DNA from: JAWXCH01 sp034440595
GTDB taxonomy: Bacteria > Planctomycetota > Planctomycetia > Pirellulales > JALHPA01
NCBI GenBank assembly: GCA_034440595.1
Contig: JAWXCH010000552.1
Coordinates: forward strand, 1-13,092
Length of the DNA stretch: 13,092 nt
Reading direction: 5' to 3'
This document shows positions 1-7,149 of this stretch, one piece after another (positions within the stretch are counted from its first letter, which is position 1; each line of letters starts with the position of its first letter). Below the pieces are notes generated by a model, which ran no database searches, had not been told where the DNA came from, and worked only from the letters and a program-made list of their open reading frames with translations. The position numbers and the translations under genes were made by a program.

Positions 1-9
1 CCTGTCACG

Positions 10-69
10 TTGGCACGATTTCATCCAAGACCCCTGTTTTTTAGGGGTCTAGCGCAAATCGCGTGCCAA
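10..69. repeat. nested imperfect inverted repeat (about 60 nt)
   Basis: An outer arm TTGGCAC (10-16) pairs with GTGCCAA (63-69). After a 2-nt bulge (61-62), GATTT (17-21) pairs with AAATC (56-60). After an internal loop, AGACCCCT (28-35) pairs perfectly with AGGGGTCT (43-50) around a GTTTTTT loop. The RNA would be one long bulged hairpin. The T-run lies in the loop and no T-tract follows the stem on either strand, so it is not a classical intrinsic terminator. It could be a structured RNA, the 3' end of a gene left of the window, or a small palindromic repeat. The pairing is seen directly; the role is unknown. Confidence 0.6.
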
Positions 70-334
70 GACGCGGGAAGTCATCTGGGAAATGCGGGGG
101 AAAGCAACTTAATAGCAACTCTGCCCCGCATCCCGATTACCCCAAAACTTCCGAACGATAAGTGGTTTAGATAGCCGCCGTTGTATAACCACTCAAAAGC
201 GTCTGCGCAGTCTATTGCTAGCACACCTTACTTTACTAGCGCAAAATCACTATTCAATACAGATTTGATATATTACACATTCCCACTCCCCCCTTCTTAG
301 CGTCCGGGCGTGCTGCGAGTTCAAACAACTACAT
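70..334. other. non-coding region upstream of photolyase
   Basis: About 265 bases without a credible gene. The right half (about 190-300) is AT-rich and is the likely site of the photolyase promoter, but I see no convincing -35/-10 pair. A pyrimidine-rich stretch lies at about 281-298. No Shine-Dalgarno motif precedes the ATG at 335. Confidence 0.5.
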
Positions 335-1792
335 ATGAATTCAAAAAACGCGATGGATATTATTCCAACTACAATCGTTTGGCTTCGACTAGATCTGCGC
401 CTGACGGATCATCCGGCGCTGACCGCTGCTATCGAGCGCGGTGTGGTGACTACTGTTTTCATCTGGACGCCAGAGGACGAGAAGCGCTGGCCGCTGGGTG
501 GTGCATCGCGCTGGTGGCTGCATCAGTCGCTGAGCAATTTAAACAATGTGCTTCGCAGTCGCGGTTCCAGGTTGATCATTCGTATCGGAGCGACAGTGTC
601 CACGTTGTGTGATTTGGTTCAAGAGTCTGGAGCCACGGCCGTATACTACAGTCGGCGGTACGAACCGGCTGCGGTTCAAATGGAGCAGCAGGTTGAACAG
701 GCGCTGGCCGAAAAGGGGATTGAGGCCACTGGACACCCCGGCACGTTGCTGTTTGACCCGGCCGCCATCCGCACCAAAACAGGTCAGCCCTATCAGGTTT
801 TTTCCCCCTTCTGGCGGCGATGTTTGCAGGAAACGGAGCCAGCCGAACCGCTCCCTGCTCCAAAAAACATTCCTGCTCCGACACGCTGGCCGAAGTCGGC
901 AAAGCTCGCCGACCTGGCCCTGGAACCGACCATCGACTGGGCTGGCGAGATCCGCGCCACCTGGCAACCGGGTGAAGCAGGCGCTCAGCAGCTTCTCGAC
1001 CGTTTTGTTTCCGAGGCGCTGATAGAATATGACACGGATCGGGATCGGCCCGACCGGGATGGCACCTCGCGGTTGTCGCCGCATTTGCATTTTGGAGAGA
1101 TCAGCCCGCGACAGGTCTGGGCTGCGCTGCACAAGCGGGCCAGCGCTGCGCGGTTTTCGCAAGGGCGCGAACGCTATTTGAGCGAAATCGGCTGGCGCGA
1201 GTTCGCGCACCATCTCTTGGTTCATTTTCCGCACACCCCGGTGCAGCCGCTGCGCGAAGAGTTCTCGCGGTTTCCTTGGGACGATGACCAAAAACTCCTG
1301 CGCGCCTGGCAACGCGGGCTGACCGGTTATCCGATTGTCGATGCGGGCATGCGACAGCTATGGAAGACCGGCTGGATGCACAACCGGGTGCGAATGATTG
1401 TCGCCTCGTTCCTGACCAAGGACTTGCTCATCTCTTGGCAGCGCGGTGCCGAATGGTTTTGGGATACGCTGGCGGATGCCGACCTGGCGAACAATACACT
1501 GGGCTGGCAATGGACGGCCGGGTGTGGTGCCGATGCCGCGCCGTACTTCAGAGTTTTCAACCCGGTGAGTCAGGGAGAGCGTTTCGATCCTGACGGCACA
1601 TACATCCGCCGCTGGGTACCCGAGCTGGCAGAGGTGCCAAACGAATGGATCCATCAACCGTGGGAAGCACCCCCGCTTTTGTTGAATGCTGCTGGAGTGC
1701 AACTTGGTTGGGATTATCCGAGGCCGATTGTTGACCATGCGAAGGCGAGAACGAAGGCGCTGGAGGCGTATGGGGGGATGCGGGGTGGGTGA
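335..1792 (+). CDS. phr: deoxyribodipyrimidine photo-lyase (class I)
   Basis: A 485-residue DNA photolyase, close to the usual 450-490. This cytoplasmic family uses FAD, and usually an antenna cofactor, to split UV-induced pyrimidine dimers with light. The N-terminal alpha/beta domain is seen from about residue 11 (TTIVWLRLDLRLTDHPAL, typical of the family's first strand). The C-terminal FAD domain carries GTSRLSPHLHFGEISPRQVW, the helix ending GWMHNRVRM, and the NNTLGWQW...DAAPYFRVFNP segment (Asn386/Asn387, Trp391, Trp393), where flavin-contacting and electron-transfer Trp residues of the family lie. The start at 335 has no clear ribosome-binding site; ATG 353 would remove six residues and is also possible. 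It appears to be a single gene: the next credible start is about 100 bases downstream. CPD specificity is inferred from similarity, and a 6-4 or cryptochrome-like role is not excluded. Confidence 0.95.
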   Translation: MNSKNAMDIIPTTIVWLRLDLRLTDHPALTAAIERGVVTTVFIWTPEDEKRWPLGGASRWWLHQSLSNLNNVLRSRGSRLIIRIGATVSTLCDLVQESGATAVYYSRRYEPAAVQMEQQVEQALAEKGIEATGHPGTLLFDPAAIRTKTGQPYQVFSPFWRRCLQETEPAEPLPAPKNIPAPTRWPKSAKLADLALEPTIDWAGEIRATWQPGEAGAQQLLDRFVSEALIEYDTDRDRPDRDGTSRLSPHLHFGEISPRQVWAALHKRASAARFSQGRERYLSEIGWREFAHHLLVHFPHTPVQPLREEFSRFPWDDDQKLLRAWQRGLTGYPIVDAGMRQLWKTGWMHNRVRMIVASFLTKDLLISWQRGAEWFWDTLADADLANNTLGWQWTAGCGADAAPYFRVFNPVSQGERFDPDGTYIRRWVPELAEVPNEWIHQPWEAPPLLLNAAGVQLGWDYPRPIVDHAKARTKALEAYGGMRGG

Positions 1793-1889
1793 AGAAGGGT
1801 TTGAAGGTTTCGCGTTTGGCAACTTCAATGGCTATATTAGGTGGAGTCTTGTTGCTATCCATTTACAGGCCGTCTTATCGCAATATCAA

Positions 1890-2549
1890 ATGGCACGAAC
1901 TAAAACGAATCTACATTCCCCCAATCAGATGAAAGCTGAGTGTGCCGTGGAATGCATCTTTGAATGGTTCCATTCGGAGCTTCAGGCGATTACTTCGCCA
2001 TCAGTTGCACAAGTTCTGACCATAGTTGCAAAAAACATTGACGAATTTATTTGCTGGCCTGAAAAACCACTGCTATTATGGCAAAGTTGTGATCGAGTCG
2101 CTCCTCCAAACAAGAAACAAAAATATTTCACTTATCCACAACCTATTCGAGAACTTGCAAAGCAAAGCAGAGTTCGTCTAGACAGCCGACCAAATGGTCC
2201 TGCGATATCAGCCTTTTTGCTCGCTGGAGGAAAAAGGCCGTCACGATTTGGCAGTTCAAATGCGTGGTCAATTCATCATCTTTACTCGGGAAAATTTCCA
2301 TATCTAGGAACGGATGAAACCCTCCATGCCTGCAAGCACGGTCTCCACTTCACTCAGAGTGCCGGACTGATTGCTACCCACCCTATTGCAGACGCTTTAT
2401 CTGATGAGATTCCGTTTTTCGCCTGGTTGTTGCGCGCCGAATCATTTCGCCGCTTTGGATACGATCCAGATGGAGTATTCAGCAGCGACCGCGATCCATA
2501 TGGATTCGTTAAGGGCAAAGCCTGTGAAGTAATTTGCCGAGAACTCTGA
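1890..2549 (+). CDS. hypothetical protein, possible HNH-like histidine motif
   Basis: About 219 residues, not assigned to a named family. The open frame extends upstream into the photolyase 3' end, but that part is low-complexity and antisense-like, so the start is placed at ATG 1890; ATG 1929 is an alternative. Neither has a good ribosome-binding site. The C-terminal half looks like the conserved core: NAWSIHHLYSGKFPY (His129, His130), then HGLHFTQSAGLIATHPIAD (His153, His164, Asp168), then FFAWLLRAESFRRFGYDPDG. A W-x-I-H-H strand followed about 25-35 residues later by a second His-rich helix faintly recalls ββα-metal (HNH) nucleases, but the central Asn is not evident. There is no signal peptide or membrane segment. 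Its GC is lower than the photolyase. The next gene starts 65 bases downstream on the same strand, so the two are probably cotranscribed. Confidence 0.7.
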   Translation: MARTKTNLHSPNQMKAECAVECIFEWFHSELQAITSPSVAQVLTIVAKNIDEFICWPEKPLLLWQSCDRVAPPNKKQKYFTYPQPIRELAKQSRVRLDSRPNGPAISAFLLAGGKRPSRFGSSNAWSIHHLYSGKFPYLGTDETLHACKHGLHFTQSAGLIATHPIADALSDEIPFFAWLLRAESFRRFGYDPDGVFSSDRDPYGFVKGKACEVICREL

Positions 2550-2602
2550 TCGATGCTGTGCATGAAAAATTTCTAGAGCCGATAAAACTGATCAGCGCGC
2601 AT

Positions 2603-2609
2603 AAGAGGA
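2603..2609 (+). promoter_or_regulatory. ribosome binding site deciding the start at 2615
   Basis: AAGAGGA lies five bases before ATG 2615. The frame could be read from a TTG at 2534 that overlaps the upstream gene, but this Shine-Dalgarno favours the internal ATG. Confidence 0.65.
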
Positions 2610-2614
2610 ACATC

Positions 2615-3307
2615 ATGAACAATCCCTGGCTGAACCTTCCAGAGTCGTCCCCGTTCGTCTTGGACTGCGACATGGAAAATGTTGAAAAATTCAACAGTCG
2701 ACTTCCATTGGACAGTCCGACTAGACTGCACATCGACAACGTGATTTCAGAGCCGTTCGTTGGGGCCGTCTCAACAGCATCACTGATCATTCTTCAGCTA
2801 AACCCCGGTAGCGACGACACGAACGTAGCCTCTCATGGCGATCCGGCTTTCAGAAAGGCGTTGCTCGGAAATCTTCGTCACGCAGCAACTGAATGGCCGT
2901 TCTATTTTCTCGACCCGCGATTTCGCCAAACGCATCCTGGCGGCCTCTGGTGGTCAAAAAAGCTCAATAAACTTCTCGACGTTGTCGGGTTTGAACGACT
3001 ATCCAGGAAACTGGCCGTTATTGAATGGTTTCCATACAAGAGCCCGAGATTCAAACACGGCTGCCAAGTTCCCAGCCAAGAGTACGGATTTTGGCTAGTA
3101 CGTTCAGCCATTGAACGCGGCGCGCTAATTATCGTTTCACGGGCAATTTTAAAATGGGAAGAGTCGGTTCCGGAATTGCGTAGTTATGCGAAGAAATTGA
3201 CGCTTTCATCCACACAGAATGTTGCGGTGACGCCAAACAATCTGAAATACAACTCCGCGAAGTGCCCAGAGGCGTGGCAGATGGTCCTCGGTGCCTTCGA
3301 CCAATGA
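2615..3307 (+). CDS. hypothetical protein, possible uracil-DNA-glycosylase-like fold
   Basis: A 230-residue soluble protein with no signal peptide or membrane helix. Visible features in order: a hydrophobic strand leading into LIILQLNPGSDD (Asn63-Pro64-Gly65); FLDPRFRQTHPGGLWWSKKL (His107); LAVIEWFPYKSPRF; an ALIIVSRAIL strand; and a late TPNNL turn (from residue 206). A beta strand ending in a Gly/Asn-Pro-Gly loop near the N-terminus, with a second short active loop near the C-terminus, is the general layout of the uracil-DNA-glycosylase superfamily. The canonical catalytic motifs of families 1-5 are not cleanly present, so the assignment is only a suggestion. The gene follows 1890-2549 on the same strand and converges with 3334-3924, with 26 bases between stops. 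Base composition is AT-richer than neighbours, compatible with transfer as a unit with the upstream gene. Confidence 0.75.
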   Translation: MNNPWLNLPESSPFVLDCDMENVEKFNSRLPLDSPTRLHIDNVISEPFVGAVSTASLIILQLNPGSDDTNVASHGDPAFRKALLGNLRHAATEWPFYFLDPRFRQTHPGGLWWSKKLNKLLDVVGFERLSRKLAVIEWFPYKSPRFKHGCQVPSQEYGFWLVRSAIERGALIIVSRAILKWEESVPELRSYAKKLTLSSTQNVAVTPNNLKYNSAKCPEAWQMVLGAFDQ

Positions 3308-3333
3308 ATCTTAAGTAGCCGAAGTTGGCGCGA

Positions 3334-3924
3334 TCAACCAACTCTGGCCCACTCGTCTGTGAAATGGGTACCTTGTCGCACTTTCAACGGCCAATTCGCA
3401 ATTGTAAACAGCAGAACAAAATAGCTCCCCAGCGCCGCATCTGCACGAAGTAAAACAATCTGTTGCTGTGTCTCTGGGTCTGTGTACGACTGCCGTAGGC
3501 CGAGGGAGTAGCCAAAGCAGAGCGTGAACAGGCTCGCGGAAATCAACAAAATTGCCGGGAGCGAACTTTTTCTCCACAGCCGGCCCAACACCGGAATCTT
3601 GAAGATCAACCCCAGCAGAAGCGCGCAGCCAACAGTCAGCACGCTCCAGAACACTGCCATGATCGGCTGGAGAATCAGAGACAACAGGCCGTCATAAACG
3701 GTCATCATCATCGCGATCATGTAAACGACCCACCCGACGGCGAGAGCAATCAGGATGGCAACTGCTCGCAGCACGGTTTCACGCCGAAGTAGTCGTTTGC
3801 CTAAAACTGCTACTGCAAACTTTGCGTATTGAAGCGTTTTTTCGGAAAGCAAGTGAGCAACCCCGGTGTCGAATAGAGTGCGGGCCGTACCACCACTCCG
3901 CGAACACAAAGGGCACGCGATCAC
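3334..3924 (-). CDS. four-helix membrane protein with N-terminal CxxC
   Basis: A 196-residue hypothetical protein. It begins MIACPLCSRSGG (Cys4, Cys7), a small zinc-knuckle-like or redox CxxC, in a soluble N-terminal stretch of about 50 residues with a basic patch just before the membrane (GKRLLRRET). Four hydrophobic segments follow at about 51-75, 79-108, 121-143 and 161-180. A polar loop at 144-160 (QSYTDPETQQQ) separates the last two. The start is a GTG at 3924; the next Met is inside the first helix, so this start is preferred, although only a weak purine stretch precedes it. It is divergent from the SNF2-type gene and convergent with 2615-3307. I do not recognise the family, and function is unknown. 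Confidence 0.7.
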   Translation of the reverse strand: MIACPLCSRSGGTARTLFDTGVAHLLSEKTLQYAKFAVAVLGKRLLRRETVLRAVAILIALAVGWVVYMIAMMMTVYDGLLSLILQPIMAVFWSVLTVGCALLLGLIFKIPVLGRLWRKSSLPAILLISASLFTLCFGYSLGLRQSYTDPETQQQIVLLRADAALGSYFVLLFTIANWPLKVRQGTHFTDEWARVG

Positions 3925-4260
3925 TTCAGCCTACCGGTTCTCAACGCGACGGGCAAGAAATCCACAAAAACCGCCGAAGAGGCCCTCCGCCGCTGGCAGA
4001 ATGGCGAGGGAGGGTGAGGGCTTTGGTCGTTTTGTGCGATACATCGGCTTGGTTTGGAATCTGCTGAAGCCAAAGCCTGCGGCAGAGAGTAGGAAAACAG
4101 GGTAAGATTTGCAGGCAGTCTCGTGTGCAAAACGAGCTGGACAAATTCTCCCGAATGACATTTACTTCACAAAACATTGCGGTACATTGATTGGGATTAT
4201 TGGCTGGATTGTCGGGCCAGGTTCCCGTTCAAAAGTCTCGTAGCAAAGGAGTGCGATGTC
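3925..4260. other. divergent intergenic region
   Basis: About 335 bases between the leftward membrane-protein gene and the rightward SNF2-type gene, so it should hold both promoters. Short open frames here have no family character. One inverted repeat is visible: GGCTTTGG (4019-4026) against CCAAAGCC (4070-4077), with 43 bases between. No clear promoter or RNA gene was recognised. Reading from a TTG at 4177 would extend the SNF2 protein by 28 residues, but the ribosome-binding site at 4245 argues against it. Confidence 0.5.
4245..4251 (+). promoter_or_regulatory. ribosome binding site deciding the start at 4261
   Basis: AAAGGAG lies nine bases before the in-frame ATG at 4261. It supports this start over the TTG at 4177. 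Confidence 0.65.
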
Positions 4261-6978
4261 ATGTCGGCCAGATCGCAAAAGGTGCTTCCCAGCAAAAGTC
4301 TGACTCTTAGGGACCGGCTCTCACGGTTGACGTTTGCCGACGCCAGCAAGTTACTTGGCCCGGGCGGAGGGCGTTTGATCCAACAGAACGCCAACGGCTG
4401 GGACTTCAACCTCAAAGAGGATGTGTTTCTGGGAGCCGACCTGTTTCGTTTGCGATTTCCCGGAGCAGATCGTCAGGCTCCGATCGTCACCATCACGCTG
4501 ATGGCTTCGGCGCGCGACCGACTGCATCTCCGTTGTGACCAGTGCCAGCGGATGTGTGAACATGTGGCGGCGGCATTTTCACTCATTCTGGAAGAAAAAC
4601 TGGCTCTGGGTCTGGCGGCACCCCCCAAGCAACGCACACCGATCGAAAGTCTGGCCGACGATGAGTTATTGCGAAGAGCAATGGAAGATCGTGCCGAACG
4701 AGCCAGGACTGAGAAAATGATGGTCAAGGCCATGGACCCCGCGCGGCCCTGGTCGGACTATCTGGTGACCAATCGGCTCAGTGGCAAGACCTATCGAGTT
4801 GCACTCCGCGGCCAAGAACCGGGCGAGTCGTATTGCTCCTGCCCGGACTTTCGCACCAATACGCTAGGCACCTGCAAGCATGTGATGCGCGTGCTGGCCA
4901 AGGTCAAGCGTCAGTTCAACTCGCGGCAGCTTGCTCGGCGGTTTCGCCCGCAAGGATTAGAGCTGCATTTGCAATACGCCGATCAGGTGACTCTGCGGCT
5001 GCAAGTGCCCGAGACACTGGACGAGGAAGCCCGTGCACTTTTGGCCTCATTTTGCGATCGACCGATCGATAATATCCAAGACTTTATGAAGTGTCTGGCA
5101 CGCCTGCAGCGGCTGGGGCACGATGTGACGATCTACCCGGATGCCGAAGAGTTTATCCAGCAGCGCATGGCGCAGAACCGACTGACGGCAACTGCAGCAG
5201 AGATTCGTCGTAATCCGGCGGAACATGCGTTGCGCACTTCGCTGCTCAAGATGCCACTCTTGCCCTATCAGATGGATGGTATTGCATTCGCCGCCGGCGC
5301 GGGTCGCGCCATTCTGGCCGACGATATGGGCTTGGGAAAAACGATCCAGGGGGTCGGTACTGCGGAGTTGCTGGCACGGATCGATACGGTTGGTAGAGTG
5401 TTGGTGATTTGTCCTGCATCGCTGAAATCGCAATGGCGCAGCGAGATCCACCGCTTTTGCGATCGCGATGTGCAGCTTGTCCAAGGACCAGCCGCCGAAC
5501 GACACTCGCAGTACAACAACAATTGCTTTTTCACCGTGTGCAACTATGAACAGGTGCTGCGCGATATTCTGGCCATTGAGCGAACGGCGTGGGATCTGAT
5601 CATCTTGGATGAAGGGCAGCGCATCAAGAATTGGGAATCAAAAACCAGTCAGGTGGTCAAGAGTTTGCGTTCGCGGTTTGCGCTGGTATTGACCGGCACC
5701 CCTTTGGAGAACCGTCTGGACGATCTTTTTTCGATTGTGCAGTTCGTCGACGACCTGCGCCTGGGGCCAGGGTTTCGCTTCTTCAACAAGCACCGCATTG
5801 TCGACGAAAAAGGGAAGATCCTGGGCTACAAGAATCTGGCAGATTTGCGGCAGGCTCTCAAACCGGTGCTGTTACGTCGGACGCGGGATAGCGTTCGCCT
5901 GGACCTGCCGGAGCGGTCGATCGAGTTTGTGCGAATAGCCCCAAGCGACGAACAGCTTGAGATGCACCGCACGCATATGCAGATCGTTTCGTCGATTGTT
6001 GGCAAAAAGTTCATCAGCGAGATGGACTTGCTGCGATTGCAAAAAGAGTTGCTACTGTGCCGGATGGCTGCGGACGGAACCTATCTGGTCGACAAGCAGA
6101 AACCGAATCACTCGACCAAGCTAGAGCGGATCGACGAGCTTTTTGAGTCGCTGTTTGCAGAAGAGGACCGCAAGGTAGTGCTCTTTTCTGAATGGACCAC
6201 GATGCTCGACCTGATCGAACCACTGCTTCGCAAACGCAAGCTAGAATATGTCCGGCTTGACGGCAGCGTACCGCAAAAGAAGCGGCAGGAATTGGTGCAT
6301 CGATTTCAAACCGACGCCGCCTGTCGCTTGTTCTTGACCACCAACGCCGGATCGACTGGGTTGAACCTGCAAGCGGCCAACACGGTAATCAACGTTGATC
6401 TGCCGTGGAATCCGGCGGTGTTGGAACAGCGCATTGCCCGTGCGCACCGCATGGGGCAGCGCCGCAGCGTGCAAGTTTTCGTACTGGTGACCGATGGCAC
6501 GATCGAAGAAAGCTTGCTGACGACGATCGCTGCCAAGAAGGATCTGGCGCTGGCGGCGCTCGATTCCGAGTCCGAAGTCGATACGGTCGATATGGCGAGT
6601 GGAATGCAGGAACTGAAAAGTCGCCTGGAAGTGCTGCTCGGCGCGCGGTGCGAAGCGCCTCTCGACAAATCGTTACAGGGACAGGAAACGCAAACCGCCG
6701 AGCGCGTCGCTGAATCGCAACGAGATCGGGTGGCTGCCGCCGGCGGAGAACTGCTGGGTGCCGCGTTCAAACTGCTTGGTGAACTTGTGCAGCAAGCACC
6801 GACCGCAGCACCGCCAGAGTTAGTCACCCAATTGCGAAATGGGCTGGACGCCTGTGTCGACGAAGACCCGTCTGGCAAGGCGCGCCTGACGGTGACGCTC
6901 CCCGACCGAGGGACATTGAATCAATTGGCGGATACGCTAGCGCGATTGCTGGTTGCTGGAAAAGCGGGGGATACGTGA
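4261..6978 (+). CDS. SNF2/Rad54-family helicase-like ATPase with SWIM zinc fingers
   Basis: A 905-residue cytoplasmic, ATP-driven double-stranded DNA translocase of the SNF2 type. The N-terminal part has two Cys/His clusters. Cys92-x2-Cys95-x3-Cys99-x-His101 is non-canonical. Cys192-x-Cys194-x10-Cys205-x-His207 is a textbook SWIM finger (CxCx(n)CxH). The ATPase core follows: motif I ADDMGLGKTIQ (Lys360), motif II DEGQ (450-453), motif III LTGTPLENRLDDLF, then the C-terminal RecA lobe with VLFSEWTTMLDLIEPLL, TTNAGSTGLNLQAA and the arginine-finger region QRIARAHRMGQ (Arg724, 727, 730). All core motifs look intact. A tail of about 100 residues after the helicase lobe has no recognised domain. 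Bacterial relatives such as RapA recycle RNA polymerase, but RapA lacks this SWIM layout, so the role (DNA repair, chromatin-like remodelling or other) is open. No methylase or nuclease partner sits beside it. Confidence 0.93.
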   Translation: MSARSQKVLPSKSLTLRDRLSRLTFADASKLLGPGGGRLIQQNANGWDFNLKEDVFLGADLFRLRFPGADRQAPIVTITLMASARDRLHLRCDQCQRMCEHVAAAFSLILEEKLALGLAAPPKQRTPIESLADDELLRRAMEDRAERARTEKMMVKAMDPARPWSDYLVTNRLSGKTYRVALRGQEPGESYCSCPDFRTNTLGTCKHVMRVLAKVKRQFNSRQLARRFRPQGLELHLQYADQVTLRLQVPETLDEEARALLASFCDRPIDNIQDFMKCLARLQRLGHDVTIYPDAEEFIQQRMAQNRLTATAAEIRRNPAEHALRTSLLKMPLLPYQMDGIAFAAGAGRAILADDMGLGKTIQGVGTAELLARIDTVGRVLVICPASLKSQWRSEIHRFCDRDVQLVQGPAAERHSQYNNNCFFTVCNYEQVLRDILAIERTAWDLIILDEGQRIKNWESKTSQVVKSLRSRFALVLTGTPLENRLDDLFSIVQFVDDLRLGPGFRFFNKHRIVDEKGKILGYKNLADLRQALKPVLLRRTRDSVRLDLPERSIEFVRIAPSDEQLEMHRTHMQIVSSIVGKKFISEMDLLRLQKELLLCRMAADGTYLVDKQKPNHSTKLERIDELFESLFAEEDRKVVLFSEWTTMLDLIEPLLRKRKLEYVRLDGSVPQKKRQELVHRFQTDAACRLFLTTNAGSTGLNLQAANTVINVDLPWNPAVLEQRIARAHRMGQRRSVQVFVLVTDGTIEESLLTTIAAKKDLALAALDSESEVDTVDMASGMQELKSRLEVLLGARCEAPLDKSLQGQETQTAERVAESQRDRVAAAGGELLGAAFKLLGELVQQAPTAAPPELVTQLRNGLDACVDEDPSGKARLTVTLPDRGTLNQLADTLARLLVAGKAGDT

Positions 6979-7136
6979 CCCCACGGGCGCAATTGCTGGG
7001 AAATTTGTGTCGAAAACAGGAAGTGCAAAATTTAACTGTTGCAATCATGCCAACGCATGCTCGATAATCAGATGCGGATTGCCGACTCTACTATTCAGGC
7101 ACACGGCGTTTCTTTTCCAATTGCAGGGCTTTGTTT

Positions 7137-7143
7137 GGAGGGG
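7137..7143 (+). promoter_or_regulatory. ribosome binding site deciding the start at 7150
   Basis: GGAGGGG lies six bases before ATG 7150, which opens a signal peptide. The same frame runs up to a TTG at 7039, but that start would bury the signal peptide. Confidence 0.75.
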
Positions 7144-7149
7144 TGTCGA

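Noticed and set aside
28..50. Intrinsic terminator at the 8-bp stem
   Set aside because: The T-run is in the loop and the sequence after the stem is not T-rich on either strand.
539..1312. Antisense open frame inside the photolyase
   Set aside because: It lies wholly within a well-supported gene on the other strand and lacks any domain character.
6306..6878. Ser/Ala/Cys-rich antisense frame inside the SNF2 gene
   Set aside because: It is a typical shadow of a GC-rich gene, with Ser and Cys runs and no motif.
4261..6978. DISARM-type or other defence-system role for the SNF2 ATPase
   Set aside because: No methylase, DUF1998 or phospholipase-D partner is adjacent, and the domain order fits a stand-alone SWIM-SNF2 protein.
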